From: Tetranychus cinnabarinus
Taxonomy: Eukaryota; Arthropoda; Arachnida; Trombidiformes; Tetranychidae
Length of the DNA: 64,000 nucleotides
NCBI GenBank assembly: GCA_022266195.1
Contig: WHVY01000002.1
Coordinates: 4,169,001-4,233,000, forward strand
Reading direction: 5' to 3'
Shown here in pieces: positions 10,988 through 20,256 of the stretch. The translations under genes and the position numbers were made by a program. Under the pieces are notes generated by a model. That model was not told where the DNA came from, made no database searches, and worked only from the letters and a program-made list of their open reading frames with translations. The number at the start of each line of letters is the position of its first letter. The first letter of the stretch is position 1.

Positions 10988-11929
10988 ATGATTACAACTA
11001 AAATAATCAACAGTAAACATGATGTTGATTCAATTATTCATGGTATTGATACGATAATAAGTGATTGTGATGGAGTCATCTGGTCCAACAAACAACCCAT
11101 TGAAGGAGCTTCAGATTTTTTCAAGAAAATGAGATCAATGGGGAAACGGATTGTTTTTGCGAGCAACAATAGCACCAAATCTCGAGAATCATTATTGGCC
11201 AAATTAAACAAATTCAGATTTGAAGCAACGATAGACGAAGTGATTGTACCCAGTTTGGCTACTACAATCGCTCTTGGAAAGTTATCTTTTACTGGTAAAG
11301 TCTTTTGTCTTGGTTCACCAGTTTTAAGAGCTGATATTGAATCGGCTGGGTTCAGTGTAATCCCTTCATCTTGCGATGTCGATGAGGACTTTGAAGAAGA
11401 CAGACTTTTCAAAGATATGGCCTTAGATTATGGTTCCATCATTTATTACTCTGATGTTTCTGCTGTGGTCATCGGTATGCCGCACAAAGTTTCAACCATC
11501 AAGTTGATAAAAGCCTGGACTTATATTTCAAAAGTACCACCAGATTTAGTGATCTGCACAAACACCGATTTCTCATTTCCCGGACCTAATGGACTCGTCA
11601 TCCCCATAACTGGAAGTTATGTTGAATTTTTTGAAAAGGCTACCAAGAGAAAGATGGTTTGCATTGGAAAACCAAGTAAAACCTTCTTTGACTGTATCAA
11701 GATTATTCATCCAACTGTGAATCCTTCTCGGACAATGGTCATTGGTGATACTTGTGATACAGATATTGCTTTTGTTCACAACAGTGATGTTAAATATACA
11801 CTATTGGTTGGCACTGGTATCAATAGCTTAGATGATGTTGAAAAATTTGCTCTTGCTGGACTAAATCATCTCATTCCAAGCCATTTTGTTACAAGCTTGA
11901 AAGCTTTTATTACCTTTTTGTCTGATTAA
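10988..11929 (+). CDS. HAD-family phosphatase, PGP/PDXP (4-nitrophenylphosphatase) type
   Basis: Single-exon frame of 313 residues, close to the roughly 300-320 residues usual for the family. All four HAD motifs are present. Motif I is SDCDGVIW with the nucleophile and acid Asp residues; motif II is ASNNSTKSRE; the motif III Lys is in IGKPSKTFF; motif IV is GDTCDTDI. The large C2-type cap lies between motifs II and III. Relatives hydrolyse 2-phosphoglycolate and related metabolites (PGP) or pyridoxal phosphate (PDXP); which substrate applies cannot be told from sequence by eye. The ATG at 10988 was chosen because it gives the family length. The frame stays open upstream to 10892 but without an ATG and with a hydrophobic, non-conserved extension. 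AATAAA-like signals lie near 12160 and 12203. No damage is seen, unlike the neighbouring fragments. Confidence 0.88.
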   Translation: MITTKIINSKHDVDSIIHGIDTIISDCDGVIWSNKQPIEGASDFFKKMRSMGKRIVFASNNSTKSRESLLAKLNKFRFEATIDEVIVPSLATTIALGKLSFTGKVFCLGSPVLRADIESAGFSVIPSSCDVDEDFEEDRLFKDMALDYGSIIYYSDVSAVVIGMPHKVSTIKLIKAWTYISKVPPDLVICTNTDFSFPGPNGLVIPITGSYVEFFEKATKRKMVCIGKPSKTFFDCIKIIHPTVNPSRTMVIGDTCDTDIAFVHNSDVKYTLLVGTGINSLDDVEKFALAGLNHLIPSHFVTSLKAFITFLSD

Positions 11930-12526
11930 CTGCTCAAACGTCGGTTTGATTGGGTTCAGATTTTAATTTTTAATTCCAACAGCCATATTCAAATATTGAT
12001 TTATACAACACCTATTTTGGAATACGATTTAATATTCAATCGAGTTGAAAACTTTCATTTTTTGCATTTAAAAATTTAGAAATAGAGTTTACAAAAAAGG
12101 TTTTATTTATAAAATGAAAGAATTAAGTTTTAAAAGATGCAATTTAGCAACAATTAACAATAAATCGATGGTCACAAATAGCTTTTTTTGTTACCAAACT
12201 TGAGAATAAAAGCATCAAAATCTGATTTTACAATCAGGTCTTTCAAAAGAAGCAAGCAGATCTCAGTCTTTGACCACAAAAGTAAAAAAGGTGGGCTTTA
12301 GCAATATATTATTGTGATCAGTGAATGAATGAGTGAGAGATAAAGTGTATGTATGTGTGTGAGTGTATCTTACTATAAGTGTTGGTTGTGTGCGTGGTTA
12401 CATATACGTTGATATTTATTGGTGATGTTAGGTTGATTTAAATGATCATTTTTCCCCATAAGCAAAAAGTTTTACATGCTTTGTTAAAGAAAATGATTCT
12501 CTTGACAGTTAATTAAGCAAGTAATC
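11930..12526. other. Spacer between phosphatase and zyxin fragment (tail-to-tail)
   Basis: The two genes converge here. A GT-rich simple-sequence patch (GTATGTATGTGTGTGAGTG) lies near 12340-12370. Nothing else was recognised. Confidence 0.5.
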
Positions 12527-13435
12527 TTAGCAGACACTTGCTGTTAACTGTCTCACTCTTCGGGCGTTGCAGTTACGACAAAGGATATGCTCATCCAAAG
12601 GGTAACAGCATCTTCCTTCAGCTTGAGACGATAGGAGGAGACACCAATCCTGTAAAAAAGAACAAAAAAAGATGAAAAAGATGAAGATTAAAGGAAGAGA
12701 GAAAGAAGAGAAAAATAAAAAAGGTAAAGGAAAAATGAAGTAGAAAACATAAACAAGAATAAGTAAAAAGGAAGTAAAGGTTAGATTAGATTAATAACTT
12801 GGCCAAAACCAAAATAAAGATTTTAAATAGAAAGGAAGTTGTAGCAATTAACGATGGTGTTATGAGATGTGTTTAAAAATAGAAATCAGATGATGGTGTT
12901 GGTTAGGTGTTTGAAATAAAACAGTCACAAAGAGTTAAAGAGTTCAAGTAAAGTAATTTACCTCACACTTGTAACAACTGACATGAAAATTTCTGTCGAG
13001 AGCCACAACTCGAACTGTATTTGGTTGATTAGGTTCTGGAATGATTGGTTTATCACAAACGCTACAGCGAGGAGCGAACTTTTTGTTGAAATCTTCTATA
13101 CAATGTAGTTGATTCCCACTGTCAACAGTGAATGGGATTCCCTCCAAACCTTTACCGCAAACGGTACAAGTGAAACATTCAGCATGGTAAGGTTTACCAG
13201 TTGCTCGGAGGATTCTATCCAAGATGGGTCGATTACAGACGCAACATTTTTCCAAAGTGTTAAGATAATCATCTTCACAGTATGGTTTTCCGTCTAATGA
13301 ATAAAATGGAAGACCTTGAAGCATACGATTACAGATGCTACATCTAAAGCATCTTATGTGGTAAACTTGATCCATGGCGGTGCACCCAGTGCCCTCGCTG
13401 AGGACCGCTTCTCCACATTTGTGGCATATCCCTGA
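12527..13435 (-). CDS. Zyxin/LPP-family LIM domains, partial gene (block copy 2)
   Basis: Two exons join in phase: 13435 (or 13431, two candidate AG acceptors) to 12962, and 12649 to 12527, with GTAAAT donor and TTACAG acceptor. They encode three consecutive LIM domains and a short tail. LIM1 starts CHKCGEAV and runs through MDQVYH. LIM2 contains CCVCNRPI and ILRATGKPYH. LIM3 contains CSVCDKPI and ALDRNFHVSCYKC. In zyxin, LPP and TRIP6 these domains sit at the C-terminus and bring the protein to focal adhesions and actin. The Pro-rich N-terminal exons are not found upstream, where duplicated and inserted DNA begins at once, so the gene is 5'-incomplete here. LIM3 is odd: after KCE it reads D-W-C rather than D-C-G, moving a zinc-binding Cys by one, and GRCCYPLD replaces GRGCYPLD. 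Possibly a decaying copy of a parental gene elsewhere. Confidence 0.8.
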
Positions 13436-13543
13436 CTGAACGATTAAGAGTAAAATATCGAAAATTAATCACAAAACAATGATGAGATCAAGAAAAAATA
13501 TGCATACTAAAGAAAATAAAGTCAATGGGAAAATTGCAACGAA

Positions 13544-14169
13544 TAAATTGTAAGGACAACTTGAGCTCACTAGGAAAGGGTTGGATGATTGGCGTAAAAC
13601 TCTTGAAAACAGATAGAATCAGTCATTGATCTAAGAATTGTGGAAACAATTGAAATGGTTTCAATCAAAGAACAAAGAATCATTCTCAGAAAATGAAAAT
13701 CTTAATTTGATTTGAAATAAACTGAAGAAAGCCATTGAAGACATTGCGCCTCAAAATAGTTCATAATGAAATTACAGATGAATAACATCGATCGTAATTT
13801 AAATTTGAAGTCAAGGAATGAGATAATTGCGGATCGCAACAATTTATTAAAAAAATCAAGAGAATGTGGTCAACACTGAAAAAGATGGTCAAACACAATT
13901 TCAAGTGAATTGGGTAAAATAAGAGAAGTCTTTGCGTCAAAATCATCGGTTGTTACTAAAAAGGCATATCGATTGTCAAATTGGTGCATAAATTGACACA
14001 AATGGGTTTGAACGGGCGAAAATGTTACATTGTTGAACAACATTACATTTACGATTAGCATCAATTTCTATCACCGAATAATAAGTTCCAGCAATCTAAT
14101 TGTTACGGTCACAGAATGGGAAATGTTTAAATGAAAATCGAATTTGAACTTGATCTATTGTACAGAATC
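13544..14169. repeat. Copy of 9232-9857 inside zyxin block copy 2
   Basis: It replaces the 404 bases found at 3627-4030 in copy 1; nine further bases (13535-13543) lie at the left junction. Both junctions pass directly into sequence shared with copy 1. No target-site duplication or terminal repeat is seen, so transposition is unlikely. Confidence 0.85.
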
Positions 14170-14694
14170 CAACAAATTACAAAAAGTAAATGAGAAATCG
14201 TCAAAAATTGAAAATCTTTTAAATGAAAATGAACTTACCAATTATTGATGGGGTCTCCGTTTTGTTTAAATAATTTGAATGGACCCTAGTCTTGAAAAGA
14301 ACAGGTCTACGCCAGTAATGATGATCCAATTTGATTATTAGTTGATTATCGTAAGATGAATTATACAAAATTAGTCGTCAGTGTTACAGACCATTAATTT
14401 AATGAAGAGTGAAATGAGAAAATTACCTTTCTTCGCACTTTTTTCCTTTCACTCTTTCTCCCTCATTTTCATCAATGAAATGCAATAGGAGCGCTTCTTT
14501 TGGATTTCACCAACCAAAAACATTCACTTTCTTCAACTAAATTGGTATTTTCCATGAAATAATTTTCTGATTGATAAAAGCTTTTAATTAAAAAGATCAT
14601 AATTTACAGAGTGACAAAAATAAAAATAGAAAATGATTGTTGAAACGAACTGCTAGGCAAATGAAAAATTTGATGAGCATAAAGGTTGTATTTC

Positions 14695-15283
14695 GGTAAG
14701 GTTGTACGAAACTCTGCAAGCTCACTTTTTTCACGCTAAGCCGCAGCTTTTTTGACTTAAGAAGAAGCTTAAGTAGCTGAGGGCTAAAATTTTAAAGCGG
14801 TATCTATGGGACAATCAAGTCTCTGAAAATTAACTTGCTTTAAATTAATGAAAATGGTTAATTAAACCCTTTTTTCCAATTTATCAACAGTTTCCATGAT
14901 TTACATGAGCGGGTTTAAGGCTGTGGTACAAAATATATCAAGAATAGTAACATATACAAGCATTATTCTTCCGACAATTATTATATTTTACTATTAAAAA
15001 TATTTTTAAATTTTAAATGTTAGCATGTTACTATTCTTGATATATTTTGTACCACAGCCTTAAACCCGCTCATGTAAATCATGGAAACTGTTGATAAATT
15101 GGAAAAAAGGGTTTAATTAACCATTTTCATTAATTTAAAGCAAGTTAATTTTCAGAGACTTGATTGTCCCATAGATGCCGCTTTAAAATTTTAGCCCTCA
15201 GCTACTTAAGCTTCTTCTTAAGTCAAAAAAGCTGCGGCTTAGCGTGAAAAAAGTGAGCTTGCAGAGTTTCGTACAACCTTACC
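14695..15283. mobile_element. 589-bp foldback element with 259-bp inverted arms
   Basis: Arms at 14695-14953 and 15025-15283 are inverted copies with very few mismatches (one noted: GCGGTATC against GCGGCATC) around a 71-bp AT-rich spacer. The ends are GGTAAGG and CCTTACC. The 8-bp direct repeat TGTATTTC flanks it at 14687-14694 and 15284-15291. The single-copy site is partly preserved in the other block. No protein is encoded across the palindrome. The 8-bp duplication allows a hAT-type mechanism, but the terminal sequence does not match the hAT-like MITE at 2847. Confidence 0.88.
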
Positions 15284-15345
15284 TGTATTTCATTGGAAAT
15301 TTTGAAGTCTATGAAATTAATTAAACTGTTAATTAGTTGCTCAGC

Positions 15346-15661
15346 AAAAAAATTAAGAACACGTCGGATTATATTTGACTGCCGGTGCTCAGATACTTTT
15401 AAATCGCCTAATGGGTTCAACCTCCATGTCCCTACAAACCACCAGAGTCGTTATTTGAAATAAATTAATTTTCACCCGTTTTTTGGCCATTTGTTTCAAG
15501 TTGTACATAAATGTGATAATTGTTTTCTTTTAATAGTAACAACCGCGTATTTCACTTGCTAGCAATTCTTTTAACCTGTGGACTTTTGCATTGTGACAAA
15601 TTATTGTCTCTCTTCATGTTGACCATATTTAACTAATACAAATGCACTTTTTCTTGGTTAA
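15346..15661. other. Intergenic DNA with old repeat
   Basis: Around 15408-15550 it resembles 10027-10160 (shared words TGTCCCTACAAAC, CACCCGTTT and AGTAACAACC) with much divergence. Confidence 0.4.
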
Positions 15662-15988
15662 TTATTGGTTAGTTATTAATAATAGAGAATTTGTCTTGGT
15701 AAGGTGTTTAATAAGGTGAACTGTGCTTCCCATGGAATAAGCTGAAGGTAAACCAATACCGCGAAGTAGCCAGAGAGTCCATTTTATGGTCACTAAAAGC
15801 AAAAAAAGTAAATGTTCTGAAGTAAAGTTCCATACTGAAGCCATAAAGAATTGAGAATTGGTCGAGATTTGTTCAATTAGATAAACAGCTCTTTGAACAA
15901 AAGTCGATTGATCCAGTTGTTGCTGAGACATTTTGTAAAGAGTCAGAAGACAAGCTGTAAACAATACTAATATTAAGAGCAATTTCAC
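15662..15988 (-). CDS. Possible small hydrophobic protein or exon
   Basis: Open frame of up to 108 codons with two hydrophobic segments. One is N-terminal and Leu-rich (LLLILVLFTACLL); the other is central (HLLFLLLVTIKWTLWLL). The pattern could be a signal anchor plus one membrane span. There is no ATG before the first hydrophobic segment; the first Met is at KMSQQQL, so the frame is either an internal exon or chance. No family was recognised. Confidence 0.22.
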   Translation of the reverse strand: MKLLLILVLFTACLLTLYKMSQQQLDQSTFVQRAVYLIEQISTNSQFFMASVWNFTSEHLLFLLLVTIKWTLWLLRGIGLPSAYSMGSTVHLIKHLTKTNSLLLITNQ

Positions 15989-16873
15989 AGTGAATAGGTC
16001 AACTTAAATGGCCTATTCCAACGGTGGGATGAAATAAATGATTAACTTAGTCAATAGGAATATTTTTGGTCGCTTTGACAATATAATCAATGAGAAAATG
16101 AAGGAATAATTGAGCAAAGGTAGAGATTGGATAACATTAAATCACTATTATTAATATATTAATATACATTTGGGATACAATAAAATTACAAGGATCTGAT
16201 AATCGATTGTTTCAAAATCTTGTTTATTTTTCAGTGCAAATATGTTAAAACAAAGCGTAGTTATTGCTCTAAAATGTTAAAATTTGAAAAATAAAGCTTG
16301 AACAAAAGTGTTGAACAGCAACAATCAAGACCAGAATTACACATCGTGGTGATTTTCAGTAAATGAGTTTATTAAAAATCTGCTTCCATAATTGATTAAA
16401 AGGCGATCAAAGGTCGACTTAAAGTCAGTCTGTCACTATCAATTCATTATTCAGTCAATTGATGCAAGTATCGACTAGCTTCGGTGTCGTTACGACATTT
16501 AATCAACGTAATTTTGATGAGATTAAACGCCATCTATTATGTTCAAATCTTAATTATCTTGATTAACAAACTCATTCTAAATGATAGATCATTCAACAGA
16601 TATTGTATCGGATCCGGAGTTGATCCTTTAACCTATTGACATCTATCGAGCACAACACAAACTAATGCTAAATGTATTGCTTTATTGTTTTTATTTTACA
16701 TCAAATAATTTTTGTGTATCTTGAATTATTTTAATTGTGTCAAAATTACAATTTGAATATGCATGGTTTTTCTAGTTTTATCGGTTTTTGATCTCTACCA
16801 GCCCTGAAACCTTAGGAGTGATGGTTCGTAAACACGGGTAAAATATCTTCACATTTACTGAATAATCCCAAGA
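15989..16873. other. Intergenic AT-rich DNA
   Basis: A stretch around 16362-16415 resembles 9920-9975 (CTGCTTCCATAA, AAGGCGAT). No gene was recognised. Confidence 0.45.
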
Positions 16874-17188
16874 ATGAATATGAATATGGGTCCTAAGAAA
16901 GAGCATAAAACCAGTTCCAATACTAATAAAAATAAAATTGATCGTTCTACTGTTGAACAAAATTTAGCTGCTGCTCGTGCTGCTGCTGAAAGTTCTGTAA
17001 AACATGCAAAATCTGCTAGTGTTTTATCTGCTGGTGCTGATTCTGTATTGAATGAAGCATGTATTGCTGCTCAATCTTCACAATCTGCCATAGAAGAAAG
17101 CTATAAAAATCATCCATATGCTCTTGCTCAGTTAGAAGAATACTATAAAAAATATCCACAGCATAAACCAGTATATAAAAAAAAATAG
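16874..17188 (+). CDS. Hypothetical 104-residue Ala/Lys-rich protein
   Basis: Single-exon frame from an ATG in fair context (AGAATGAA) to a TAG. The N-terminus is basic and polar (GPKKEHK). A likely helical stretch rich in Ala and Ser follows (LAAARAAAESS, SVLSAGADSVLNEA), then an ALAQLEEYYKKYPQ segment and a Lys-rich end. Ala-Ala and GCT/GCA codon use is regular and unlike the surrounding low-complexity DNA, which supports real coding. It has no signal peptide, membrane span or recognised domain. An alternative ATG lies four codons in (NMNMG). Confidence 0.5.
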   Translation: MNMNMGPKKEHKTSSNTNKNKIDRSTVEQNLAAARAAAESSVKHAKSASVLSAGADSVLNEACIAAQSSQSAIEESYKNHPYALAQLEEYYKKYPQHKPVYKKK

Positions 17189-20100
17189 TTCTGTGCAAGA
17201 TTTATCGACTAGATACGCGGTACTTCTTGCACCACTCACGGAACCTTACTATTACCCACCACTATCGTGTCTTTTTCGAGTAGAAATTTGATTATCATGA
17301 AAGCTAAGCCATTTGTATCAAGTGAATGAATTGCATCAACTTTTACTCTTGATTGGATCTCATTTGGTAAGTAAAATTTCATTTTTTATATTAAACAAAT
17401 GTTTTGCTTTACAAGTAACAAAATATCAATTCAGAATAACTTTCTTTTCTCTCCTTGAATCGCATCTGGTTTACAATAACTCACCTTCTTAACACACTCG
17501 AGAAGTTTTGAATAACTGTTTAACTAAATCAAAATGGATTTTAGTTGACTTCTGGTCTAAACATCTCTTCAAAATTACCTTCAAGTAATGGAAGGCTCCA
17601 AAAAGACTTTTCGTTGAGGAAACCAAAGCAAGAATAACCAAAGGAATCCTCTACCAATACATGACAATTGTGCCAAAAATGCGTTGTATTTACTAGCCAT
17701 TTTCAAATGAAAAAATTGCATTTCGTTAATGTTTCCAAAGAGATTGTTTAAATCATGTTAACCTAAAACACTGCGTTAACAATTAATAGTGTAACTGTTA
17801 TTTAATGAATGTTGCGTCAATAAATGTACTCGATCAATACAAGACTTGAAGTGATATTTATAAAAACTGATTACAATCAAACATCAAATCAACCCAATTT
17901 ATAGAATCAATTCACTTTCTTTTGACCATTTCATTTTCACGGTAAATCAAAAGGCGATAATTCAGTCCAAGCAAATCTTTAGATCTGAACATAACCAATG
18001 AACTTATTCATGTAAGATGAAAATTTAATGGGCAACATGATGTTGATCCTTTAATACTAATCAACATTAAGTTGTAAAGAGGAAAAAAAATAAACCAATT
18101 TGATAGATTTTTACATTTCTTTTGATAATTAATAAATTACAATTTGCCTTAAAACCTCTCCAAATGGGCAAGCAATTATAAAGAAACTTAAATTGTTTAA
18201 TCTCTAAAGTTGAGAAGAAGCAAAAAAATGAGAGGAAAATGAAATAAATAATCATGAAGATGATACTGAAGATGAACATTTCATTTCTTTCCATCTTCAT
18301 CTTTAAGGTCATTTACCCTGATAAACCAGAAAATAACTAAAAAACCAGATTAACCCAAAAAAGGTTGGTCGGTAAAAGTAAGCCACCCCTTAACAACCAT
18401 AAACTTGGTAACTAAGGTATTTTTATATGACAGTTAGGATTTTCATGTCGAGAGTTTGTTTATTATATGAAAAAAACATCATTTATTAATATTATTATAT
18501 TAATTATTATTATGAATCTAATTGTATTATATTATTAATTGATTACTGGTGACTTTATTTGTTCCATTAGGATTACTATTATCATCTAAATTAAGGTTAT
18601 AATACAAATTAAATTGTGCAATCTTGATTCTGTTTCATTTCTTATACAGTTTTCCCTTTCTGCTTCTTTCTCCTTACTTCTTCTACCACTCAACCTTCAT
18701 TACCAATCACCATCTCGTTGTTTTACATTATATTTTTCAGTTTTACATTCCAATTGTTGTCGATTTGTTCATCATTTAAATGTAAGTAATCAATTCATCT
18801 TTAATCGTAATCCTTAACCTTCTAACCTACCTTTAATTTTGGAAATAATATCAATGTTTCATTACGATAATGACCAACTCCAGATTTTCCATTCTTTTTA
18901 GCTTTCCTTCAACATTTCTTCCATGTTTAGAGCTGTAAAAAAACAACTGTAATCTTTATTCATTTTCATCGTTCTTTTATCTCTTTTATCCCTCCATTTT
19001 TCTTTGACACTTTTTCCTCTCTTCATTTCATTATTTCTGCCCCCCATAAATCACTGCCCCAATACATTAAATCATCTATTTCATCTCTTAATTTCTCGCT
19101 CATTTTGGTTCACTTTCTTTCCCTCCTTCCTTTCCATTGCGACTTGTTTCACCTTCCATTTTTATTTGTGTATCTACAACAATGATTGTGATTTGTTTTG
19201 TTATCATCTTTTAATTGATTAACCACCAATCAGGTCCAATTTACAGATGACTGTTATTTTTTATTCTCAACTGTGAATTTTGATTGCAACCGTCCACTAA
19301 TTTCAGCTTCAATTGTATTTCTATTTTGTAACCGTTCTTTCGCTCTTCATTCAACTTACCTTTTTACCTTTTCAACCTTTACAACCTTTTCATTTCAATT
19401 CTATTGATAATATTTATTCCATATTTTCTAATTTCGCATTTTCTCTTTCTTTTTTTCAACAGTTTCAATTGTTGGTGTATTGTGTGTTACCAGGTTTATT
19501 AGGTTCCACTATAATTGCAAGTTTACCGTCAATTCTTGGAGCGCGCGCTTATGTATTCCACCAACCATTACTCAACGATCGATATCAATTCAACGGAAAA
19601 TGGGTGCAATTAAAAGGCTATGATTGTGTTCAGTGTTTGTGATTTTTCTCATCTTTCCACATCAATATCGATAATCAAACAAAGGATCATTCAGGATACC
19701 AATTAATCACAAGTTGTTTCCATTCCTCACCTTTTCAAGTTTATGTTGCATTATATAATATTTTGTTATTCATGTGTGTTAATGTGTACAAAAAAAGGAG
19801 AGAATCTGCAGCAAAAAATAAAAAGTTGAGGATCATCATCAATGCTAATTTGTCCCACATGTTGTGAGCAATGTATAGATGGTATTTGTTAACTGAATCA
19901 CCAGCATCAACCATAAAGCAGGGCAACACTTGCAACATCACCAGCAAAAGCACCATCAGTCTATCACTAGAATCAAACCATTTTGTCAACACCAAGGGAA
20001 TAAAAAAATCGCCGTTAAACCCATCATTTGAAAGCAATATTATTGACAAGCTTACAACTCAAGTCAAGATTATCCTTTCCTTACCACTGATCAGCAGGAG
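17189..20100. other. Region upstream of KDM3; no firm gene
   Basis: Mostly pyrimidine-rich, AT-rich DNA. Near 19460-19642 a CAG-preceded frame reads LPGLLGSTIIASLPS and ends VQLKGYDCVQCL before a stop. It looks more protein-like than its surroundings and includes a GCGCGCGC run, but no family was recognised. Promoter and 5' UTR exons of KDM3 probably lie in this interval and could not be placed. Confidence 0.4.
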
Positions 20101-20128
20101 ATGGCCTACAAATGGAGGGATGAAATAG
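19871..20128 (+). promoter_or_regulatory. Possible upstream ORF overlapping the KDM3 start
   Basis: An 85-codon frame begins with ATG at 19871 and runs across the KDM3 ATG in a different frame, ending at 20128. If it lies in the mature 5' UTR it would compete with the main start. Its presence in the transcript is not established. Confidence 0.25.
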
Positions 20129-20256
20129 TTGGTAAACGATTTTTATGTGTAACAACATCGAGTAAAATTAAAGTGAAAAAAATAAACGAATGGAACTGGC
20201 GTCAAGGTATCATTCGAGCTTCAAATAGATCCCATACAAAGCACAACGATTTAACG
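20101..20256 (+). CDS. KDM3 coding exon 1
   Basis: Encodes residues 1-52, from MAYKWRDEIVGKRFLCV to HNDLT, ending in phase 0 at a GTAAGC donor. GWRxGxIRA-like spacing (WNWRQGIIRA) is kept as in JMJD1C and KDM3A. The start is supported by family alignment and by a strong context. Confidence 0.88.

Larger units (their letters stand above)
12528..15345. repeat. Zyxin-derived duplicated block, copy 2
   Basis: Partner of 2773-5535. It keeps the LIM exon missing from copy 1 and lacks the hAT-like MITE. It has gained a 626-bp patch (13544-14169) and the foldback element (14695-15283). Identity over the shared parts is high, with scattered single-base differences. Confidence 0.9.

Noticed and set aside
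11038..11412. 124-codon frame on the minus strand inside the phosphatase gene
   Set aside because: It is antisense to a frame with all four HAD motifs; composition-driven shadow.
15223..15420. 65-codon minus-strand frame near the foldback element
   Set aside because: Runs from flanking DNA into one arm of the palindrome; not gene-like.
17200..17260. Possible small RNA hairpin with TGCAAGA/TCTTGCA arms
   Set aside because: Stem is short and the loop long; no tRNA, snRNA or miRNA-like shape could be supported.
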